A stretch of DNA of 64,000 bases from a virus, in the IMG/VR virus record IMGVR_UViG_3300036770_003657, positions 310,001 through 374,000 of that record. One strand, written 5' to 3'. Below the pieces are notes generated by a model, which saw only the letters and a program-made list of their open reading frames with translations, was not told the origin of the DNA and did no database searches. Below are positions 58,502 through 64,000 of this stretch, piece after piece. The position numbers were made by a program, and so were the translations under genes. The first letter of the stretch is position 1, and each line of letters opens with the position of its first letter.

Positions 58502-60831
58502 AATACGCAGGAATCGCAGTCCTCCTCCATTTCTATCTCTGTGTAATCCATTTTACTTTCTATACTAGCACCATTGGTATACTTAATATCTGCCTTGGCG
58601 CCTTGTTTATCTATTAGGCTGTAATAGAATGTTTTGATTCCCCAAATATGTGCCTGCATAAGGTTTTTCGCTATCAATGTACTAGGTACTTTACGATCAG
58701 GAAAATGTTTGGGACTATAAAATGTGTTTGTACTAATGCTTTGATCCACATAGGCTGCTAGAACTGCTGCTGTTTTAATATAGCCAACGCAGTCTGTTTG
58801 TTCCCACATTAGTTGATACTTGTTTTTAAGTTTGTGGTATTCTGGAACTACCTGTGTAAAACTACCTGCCTTACTTTCCTTAGTACTAATAAGGCTCATG
58901 GGTAATTCTATACCATTAGTGCTGTTGATTACTACACTGCTAGATTCAACAGGAGCAATAGCCATTAAGGTAGCATTACGCACACCATACTGTATCATAT
59001 TTTGTCTAAGTGGTTCCCAGTCTAGTTCTGGAGTAAAGTCTGCTAGTTCATTAACACCCTTGGCTCTACGCTCCCACGGAAAGACTCCTTTGCCATAGTG
59101 GGTTAGTCTACTATCCTTGCATGGACCACGTTCTTTGGCTAATTCAACTGTGGCTTCTGTTAGATAAAATGCTTGATGTTCCATCCAACTTTTAACTTCT
59201 GCTAGAGCATCCTTATCACCATACTTTAGGCCACGTTTGGCATGCCAGTAGGCCAAATTAGTAACACCAATACCTAATGGCTGTATTTCATCATTGCTTA
59301 ATTTGCTCTGTATGCTTAAGTAATCTTGGTAATCAAGAATGTTACAAAGGCTACGCTGGAGTATACGGCAAGCACGACGCATATCCTCAGGGTTGCGGAA
59401 GCAGCCCCAGTTAATTGACCCCAAGGTGCATAAAGCGATGCGGCCTTCTTGATCATCAAGTCTTTTGAATGTGCGTGTAGGAAGCAGGATTTCACAGCAT
59501 AAGTTACTTTGGTATATGGGATGATGCAGGGGATCAAATGGTCCTTGGTTCAATACGTTATCTATGAACACAAGGTATATGCGTCCTGTATCAGTTCGTT
59601 CCTTAAGTATGCCTCCCTTAAATACTTCCTCGGCACTCATAGTCTTTTTGCGTAGACCTGGTGTCTTCTCGTATTTAACATACAATTCTTCAAATAGTTC
59701 AACATCTCTATAAAATGCTTCATAGAGATCTGGAACTTCATTGGGGTCAAAAAATGTTATGTCTTTTTGTTCTCTGAATCTTCGCCAGAAGAAACTCGAA
59801 AGCACAACCCCATAATCCATATGTCGTACCCTGGTTTCCTCTGTTCCTTGGTTGTTTTTGAGAACAATGAGATCATCAAACTGATGATGCCAAATAGGAT
59901 AAAACACAGTGGCACTAGCATTGCGTATTCCACCTTGACTGCAACTCCTTAAATCGCCGAACCACTTTTTGAGGAAAGGTAGCATGCCTGTATGCATGAT
60001 CTCTCCACCCCTAATCGGACTACCTAATGGTCTGAGGCGTCCTATTTCCAAACCTATACCAGCACGTTTGCTGGCATATTTAGCCATCATTTCGCCGCTA
60101 GCAAATATACTGTCAAGATCATCGTCACTGCGGATAAGCACACAGCTAGAAAACTGTTTGGTAGGAGTACCAAGACCAGCAAGCACAGGAGTGGCAAGAG
60201 TAAAGAGCCCATCAGAGGCAGCATTGTAATATTCCCTTATGTAACGCATACGAGCAGTGTTAGGTTCTTCCTTATGAAATATAGTGGCAGCGGCTACCAT
60301 ATAACGTACTTGTGGAGTTTCGTAGGTTTCTTTTGTACTACGATTCTTTACAAGATACTTTTCAATAAGTTGTTCAATAGCAGCATAGCTATATTGGAAG
60401 TCTTTGTCGTGATCAATCATATCATTCATACGATTCCAATCAGCTTCAGTATACCACTCTAGTAGTTCTTTAGTATACAGACCAGTAGCTATGTTGCGTT
60501 TAATGATTTCATAAAGATGAGGTATTTCGCTACTACCATATACATCTTTACGTAGCATATGGTATCGTTGACGACCTGCTACATATTGATAGTTAGTGTT
60601 ACCAATGTCTGGATTTGACTCCACATCAATAAGATCAACAATAGCACGTAAGGTAATTTCATCTATCTCTCTAGTAGTAATACCATCATAGAAATGAGGG
60701 TTACTACGTATTTCAATCATACTTTGGCTTACATCAGCAATGCCATTACATATTCTTGATACTTGGGCTTGCCATTTTGTGAGATCTAAAGGCTCTCGGC
60801 TACCATTACGTTTTACTACAGTTATATTCAT
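58498..60831 (-). CDS. nrdA: Class Ia ribonucleotide reductase, alpha subunit
   Basis: 777 residues. ATP-cone N-terminus (VVKRNGSREPLDLTKWQ), substrate cysteine region KQFSSCVLIRSDDD, radical Cys segment QSNLCCEILLPTRTF with catalytic Glu, and the redox C-terminus EEDCDSCVL. It reduces nucleoside diphosphates for phage DNA synthesis. No intein or intron interrupts it. Forms an operon with nrdB and glutaredoxin. Confidence 0.96.
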   Translation of the reverse strand: MNITVVKRNGSREPLDLTKWQAQVSRICNGIADVSQSMIEIRSNPHFYDGITTREIDEITLRAIVDLIDVESNPDIGNTNYQYVAGRQRYHMLRKDVYGSSEIPHLYEIIKRNIATGLYTKELLEWYTEADWNRMNDMIDHDKDFQYSYAAIEQLIEKYLVKNRSTKETYETPQVRYMVAAATIFHKEEPNTARMRYIREYYNAASDGLFTLATPVLAGLGTPTKQFSSCVLIRSDDDLDSIFASGEMMAKYASKRAGIGLEIGRLRPLGSPIRGGEIMHTGMLPFLKKWFGDLRSCSQGGIRNASATVFYPIWHHQFDDLIVLKNNQGTEETRVRHMDYGVVLSSFFWRRFREQKDITFFDPNEVPDLYEAFYRDVELFEELYVKYEKTPGLRKKTMSAEEVFKGGILKERTDTGRIYLVFIDNVLNQGPFDPLHHPIYQSNLCCEILLPTRTFKRLDDQEGRIALCTLGSINWGCFRNPEDMRRACRILQRSLCNILDYQDYLSIQSKLSNDEIQPLGIGVTNLAYWHAKRGLKYGDKDALAEVKSWMEHQAFYLTEATVELAKERGPCKDSRLTHYGKGVFPWERRAKGVNELADFTPELDWEPLRQNMIQYGVRNATLMAIAPVESSSVVINSTNGIELPMSLISTKESKAGSFTQVVPEYHKLKNKYQLMWEQTDCVGYIKTAAVLAAYVDQSISTNTFYSPKHFPDRKVPSTLIAKNLMQAHIWGIKTFYYSLIDKQGAKADIKYTNGASIESKMDYTEIEMEEDCDSCVL

Positions 60832-60872
60832 AATTTATTTTAACAACTTTACTAGTATAATACAAGAACAAA

Positions 60873-62612
60873 TTAAGTCAAAACCTTATATGTATAGGTC
60901 AATGTGCCTTCTTCAAAAGGTTGTTGATCAACACTAAGTGATTGATGTTGGTATGTCAATACAATTTCCTTTTGGTTCTGTATTGAATTTATCTGTTCTA
61001 CAGCCCTAAAGATTAATTTTTCATCCTCAGGAGTAATATTTCCAGTAGCGTTAGTAGTTAATCCATACCCTATATATTCATAATCATCGTATAAATTAAT
61101 AATAGGAAGCGTCAAAGTGTTAGCTCTAAAATCTACAATTACTGTAAGAGTTCCTTTTCTTATTCTTCTTGATTTTTCATATATTGCAGGACTACCTGAT
61201 GTGGTGTCAAAAGTTTTACTTTGATACAAATAATCTATTTCTATACTCATAGATTCTGGACCAATACCAGTGGTATTGCTCAAAGGAATAGGAAATCTTA
61301 CAAAATTAACAGGATTAGTAGAATAGGTAATCTTTTTTGTTTGGGTAATAAAGTTTTGATTTAATCCATAGCCAGTAAATTCACTAACATATGGTCTAGT
61401 ACTTAGACTGTTGGCTCCGTATTTTGATAATTCTTTATGTCTTAAACTGCTATAATCTAAATTAATATTTCCTGGTACGTCAAATTCAATTTGTCCGTAA
61501 GCAGCATTTTGTATTCCACCATATATATTTCCCACACTTAGAAGATTATTGCTAGAACACATATTACTATATCCTTGTCTAATCTTCACAGCCTGTTTTT
61601 CAATATTGTCAAAGAAGCATGATTTTATTAAATTATGTCTAGGACCTTCATTTGAATTTGCAGATCCTAAAACAACACCTTGACTTAGCGTGATAAATCG
61701 ACTTTCTGATATTGAATTTTTATTGATTGGTCTTGAAGCATAAAACCCAATTTTAAAATTTTTAAATGTTACATTATTTATAGAGCATAAATTAGTATAG
61801 GTAAAAGGTGATAGATCATTTACGTTTCCATTTCTAGGTTCATCAACTCGAAAAGCTATACTATCTATAGCATCTGGAACTACTGCACTTGTTACTAACG
61901 GCCCAATCAGTTCTAGATTACTAAATTCACATTTGGTTACACCGTAAAGATCAAATATTACTGATGGAGTATCAAGATACGATTGAGTTATTGGGTTTGG
62001 TCTAACAATTTCAATAGTTAAATTTGAAATACTTAAATTTCTACATTGATTTACTATCTCAATAGCATTGTTATCATCATGTATACTTTCAAATACATTT
62101 CCTGAACCTATGTATTTTAATATAGTATTTCCTTTTCCTGCACCTTGAATTCTAGTAAAGCTTGGTAATTGTACTGTACTATCAAATATAAAAATACCTG
62201 GACCAATATCTATAACATTTTTACTATCATTTGATGTACCTATGTATAATTTTTCCATTAAAGCATTTAATACATCAGTATTTCTTGATGCATAACTTAG
62301 GTTATCTCCTTCTAATAATCCAAAGTCATTGGCACTTACTCTATCTTCTAGTCTATCAGTAAAACTTCTAAAGATTCCATTATTTTTATAGGTATATCTT
62401 CCTAGGCTAAAGATATCACTATTCTCTGTTAAAATTTCAACATTTTCTAATTGACTAGCACTTCCAATAATGGAAGATCCTATATATAACTGTTTGGTAT
62501 CTATACACCAAGCGAACTCACCGTTGCTTAACTTGATAGGAAGATCACTACTAGGGCTAGCATCTTTAATATCTCTACGTATTTGTATTTTACTTATTTG
62601 AACTACGGCCAT
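60873..62612 (-). CDS. Beta-helix tail protein (tailspike or depolymerase candidate)
   Basis: 579 residues. N-terminus with QIRRDIKDASPSSDLPIKLSNGEFAWCIDTKQLYIG, the same attachment module type as the giant fibre. Middle part (about 110-400) is a pectate-lyase-like right-handed beta-helix (IRIQGAGKGNTILKYIG, NNVTFKNFKIGFYAS). C-terminal 170 residues are another beta domain. May cut or bind capsular polysaccharide; the catalytic residues are not identifiable. Confidence 0.7.
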   Translation of the reverse strand: MAVVQISKIQIRRDIKDASPSSDLPIKLSNGEFAWCIDTKQLYIGSSIIGSASQLENVEILTENSDIFSLGRYTYKNNGIFRSFTDRLEDRVSANDFGLLEGDNLSYASRNTDVLNALMEKLYIGTSNDSKNVIDIGPGIFIFDSTVQLPSFTRIQGAGKGNTILKYIGSGNVFESIHDDNNAIEIVNQCRNLSISNLTIEIVRPNPITQSYLDTPSVIFDLYGVTKCEFSNLELIGPLVTSAVVPDAIDSIAFRVDEPRNGNVNDLSPFTYTNLCSINNVTFKNFKIGFYASRPINKNSISESRFITLSQGVVLGSANSNEGPRHNLIKSCFFDNIEKQAVKIRQGYSNMCSSNNLLSVGNIYGGIQNAAYGQIEFDVPGNINLDYSSLRHKELSKYGANSLSTRPYVSEFTGYGLNQNFITQTKKITYSTNPVNFVRFPIPLSNTTGIGPESMSIEIDYLYQSKTFDTTSGSPAIYEKSRRIRKGTLTVIVDFRANTLTLPIINLYDDYEYIGYGLTTNATGNITPEDEKLIFRAVEQINSIQNQKEIVLTYQHQSLSVDQQPFEEGTLTYTYKVLT

Positions 62613-62637
62613 TGACTTTCCCCTTATCGGGTATTTA

Positions 62638-63354
62638 TCATAGGCTGGTGTAGTATTGCTCTACCCTATCAAACCAACGATGGCTCCAATAATCAAAGTC
62701 CTTAGCCCCTAGTATAAACTGTTGATATACAGGCTCACCCCATTGTCCAGGACTTGTTTCAGGGGGTCTAACACACATCATAATAACACCTTTACGTATA
62801 TCAGTACCATATACAGCATTATGAGCCAGTGCGTAGGCAGTGATCTGTAGGTAATAATCCTCAATCCATTCTAGCTTTTTAGGCTTATTGGTCTGCTTGA
62901 AGTCTAATATACTAGGCTCACCATCATGTAATCCTACGCAATCTGTAGTACCTGCATACATTTCAGGATAGTATAAGGGAACTTCATTGCCCCATATTTC
63001 ATTAATGGCACCAAATCCTTCATCAATTACCTTACGTGCCATTAATAGGCTTTGTTGAGCATATGGGTTACTCACACTGTCCTTGATGCCTTCACCCTTA
63101 ATGTAGCGTTCTAGGAAGGTGTGCATCCTTGTGCCACGAGCAGCGGCTTCTGTAGTAATGGCCTGTGCCTGTGCATGTCCCACACGATTACGCCATTCCT
63201 TCAATGCCTGTTTGGCTTCTTCTGGTTTGGTACGATCAAGTATAGTAGTTACACTGGGTACACGATGTCCATCTGGTGTGGCGTATAAGCGTTTGCCTGA
63301 TGATTCATCTCTGGTTAAGTTTTTATATTGGAATTTTTCTATTAGTAGTGTCAT
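62638..63354 (-). CDS. RecB/MGME1-like PD-(D/E)XK exonuclease
   Basis: 238 residues. GTRMHTFLERYIKGE (H in the helix), YAGTTDCVGLHDGEPSILDFKQTNKPK (G-x-x-D...D-x-K core), and a late DYYLQITAYALAHN (Q-x-x-x-Y, motif QxxxY) give the Cas4/RecB signature. Likely a DNA exonuclease in replication or recombination. The sigma-70 promoter at 63361-63388 starts at or beside the ATG. Confidence 0.78.
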   Translation of the reverse strand: MTLLIEKFQYKNLTRDESSGKRLYATPDGHRVPSVTTILDRTKPEEAKQALKEWRNRVGHAQAQAITTEAAARGTRMHTFLERYIKGEGIKDSVSNPYAQQSLLMARKVIDEGFGAINEIWGNEVPLYYPEMYAGTTDCVGLHDGEPSILDFKQTNKPKKLEWIEDYYLQITAYALAHNAVYGTDIRKGVIMMCVRPPETSPGQWGEPVYQQFILGAKDFDYWSHRWFDRVEQYYTSL

Positions 63355-63360
63355 TAAGGA

Positions 63361-63388
63361 ATTATAGCAGAAATTTTTATAATGTCAA
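63361..63388 (-). promoter_or_regulatory. Sigma-70 promoter for the RecB-like nuclease
   Basis: TTGACA, 16-bp spacer, TATAAT on the minus strand; the ATG at 63354 lies seven bases after TATAAT, so the mRNA would be leaderless. Confidence 0.65.
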
Positions 63389-63714
63389 CGTCTTCGGTTA
63401 AGTGCGCTCTTTGCCATACTTTTTGTAAGATTGCCTTTTCCAGGATCACCACCTGACTGTTGTGGTTCTTCACTGGCTCTTGTCTTAAGACGTACACCTT
63501 GTGGGTCAAAGCTACAAATTTCAGCAAAGCTTGGATTGGCTTCAAAGCGTGGACCAAATTTGCTAGGGCTGTCTATACGTTGCCCTAGCACATTTTGTGT
63601 TATATCTCCAAAAGCGGCCCAGTTAATAACTTCTGGGTTGTCTGCACTATCAGCAGAGTTACGCTTGGCTACTAGTAAATCAAATAACTTATCTTGGTTT
63701 TCAGTTACTTTTTT
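63385..63714 (-). CDS. -1 frame extension of the 63705 gene (probable frameshift product)
   Basis: From the A-run the -1 frame reads KKVTENQDKLFDLLVAKRNS, DNPEVINWAAFGDITQNVLGQRIDSPSKFGP, EICSFDPQGVRLKTRASEEP, then a stop at 63385. The first 33 codons have no start codon (first GTG at 63591), though they look like protein. Translation by -1 slippage at A-AAA-AAG (63714-63708) explains this; a sequencing indel in the nine-A run is the alternative. Similar C-termini occur in other aquatic phages. Confidence 0.6.
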   Translation of the reverse strand, partial: KKVTENQDKLFDLLVAKRNSADSADNPEVINWAAFGDITQNVLGQRIDSPSKFGPRFEANPSFAEICSFDPQGVRLKTRASEEPQQSGGDPGKGNLTKSMAKSALNRRR

Positions 63715-64000
63715 TTTGTAAGTATGGCAGCAAGTCTACGGCTATAAGCAGCAGTTTCTCTCATAGCACGACCTGCTGGTTCCGCTGCCCCTGCTGCACC
63801 AAGTTCATCTTCCATACCTGCTGCTGCTTCTGGAGCACCTACTTCTGGAGCACCCATACCACCCATACCCATGCCTGCGCCACCTGGAGCTTCTGTGCCT
63901 GTTAATACTGCTACTGCCTGTGCTAGTGCTTGACGATTTTTCTCTAAGGCCAAATATATTTCATCTAGAGCAGGACGAACTGTTTGTTCAAAACTGCTAC
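63705..64000 (-). CDS. Gly/Ala/Met-rich phage protein, C-terminal part
   Basis: Partial gene; open to the window edge. It reads SFEQTVRPALDEIYLALEKN, then a flexible GMGMGGMGAPEVGAPEAAAGME region, then RETAAYSRRLAAILTKKK and stop. The end is the nine-A slippery run, where a -1 frame continues for about 110 residues. Function unknown; the low-complexity linker suggests two domains joined flexibly. Confidence 0.55.
   Translation of the reverse strand, partial: SSFEQTVRPALDEIYLALEKNRQALAQAVAVLTGTEAPGGAGMGMGGMGAPEVGAPEAAAGMEDELGAAGAAEPAGRAMRETAAYSRRLAAILTKKK

Noticed and set aside
1-64000. CRISPR array
   Set aside because: No set of short regular direct repeats with unique spacers; the only tandem repeats are coding repeats in the fibre gene.
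1-64000. Insertion sequences or integrase with attachment sites
   Set aside because: No transposase, integrase or terminal inverted repeats seen, although many tRNA genes could serve as targets.
1-64000. Host chromosome with prophage instead of a phage genome
   Set aside because: The bacterial-type genes (dnaK, iscU, porin, rbr) are interleaved with phage genes at the same base composition, share the overlapping-start style and phage-type promoters, and no rRNA or housekeeping operon is present; assembly error cannot be fully excluded.

Overview
The window reads as part of the genome of a large, AT-rich, T4-like tailed phage, probably a myovirus, most likely of a freshwater or marine Gram-negative host. 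The phage signs are NrdA/NrdB/glutaredoxin, a PAAR-type spike tip, a very long tail-fibre protein, a beta-helix tail protein, a SleB-type cell-wall hydrolase with small membrane proteins beside it, 21 tRNA genes, tightly overlapping minus-strand operons, and many TATAAATA elements like T4 late promoters. Perfect or near-perfect sigma-70 promoters (TTGACA-17-TATAAT) stand before other genes. The encoded porin is of the betaproteobacterial (Burkholderiales) type, so a betaproteobacterial host is my best guess. This is inference from one gene.

Layout. 0-7.7 kb: accessory region of desaturase (cut by the window edge), GNAT-like, KpsC/S-like, methyltransferase, Cys-cluster and several 2-oxoglutarate/Fe(II) oxygenase-like genes, with decayed duplicates. 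1.8-2.4, 7.7-9.9 and 11.2-13.3 kb: tRNAs interleaved with a nitroreductase, a kinase-like protein and three related structured RNA loci. 13.4-19.8 kb: DUF3501 and rubrerythrin, then a zinc-ribbon methyltransferase and a helicase-methyltransferase operon. 20-23.8 kb (plus strand): LuxR-type regulator and decoration-type proteins (collagen-like, Tyr/Arg-rich, Pro-rich). 23.8-27 kb: porin plus a secreted DUF4214-like protein. 27-33.7 kb: HemD-like protein, PD-(D/E)XK-like protein, bilin reductase, heme oxygenase, ClpS, Hsp20 and DnaK. 33.7-41.8 kb: DexA-like exonuclease, bS21, a membrane coiled-coil protein, lipoproteins, the lysis region, IscA and IscU. 41.8-56.8 kb: GT17-oxygenase fusion, PAAR, baseplate protein and giant fibre. 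56.9-64 kb: Sm-like protein, Grx/NrdB/NrdA, beta-helix protein, RecB-like nuclease and a probable frameshifted gene.

How the genes may work together. The phage appears to carry its own translation kit (near-complete tRNA set including an initiator tRNA, and bS21), proteostasis kit (DnaK, Hsp20, ClpS), iron/redox kit (IscU, IscA, rubrerythrin, heme oxygenase, ferredoxin-dependent bilin reductase, glutaredoxin) and envelope kit (porin, secreted protein, lipoproteins). The likeliest new biology is (a) a family of three structured RNAs beside the tRNAs, (b) the clpS-HO-bilin reductase operon, (c) the porin/secreted-protein pair, (d) rubrerythrin-DUF3501, and (e) the acidic-protein/helicase-methyltransferase operon behind tandem consensus promoters. 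Functions are assigned by reading motifs only; no database search was run.
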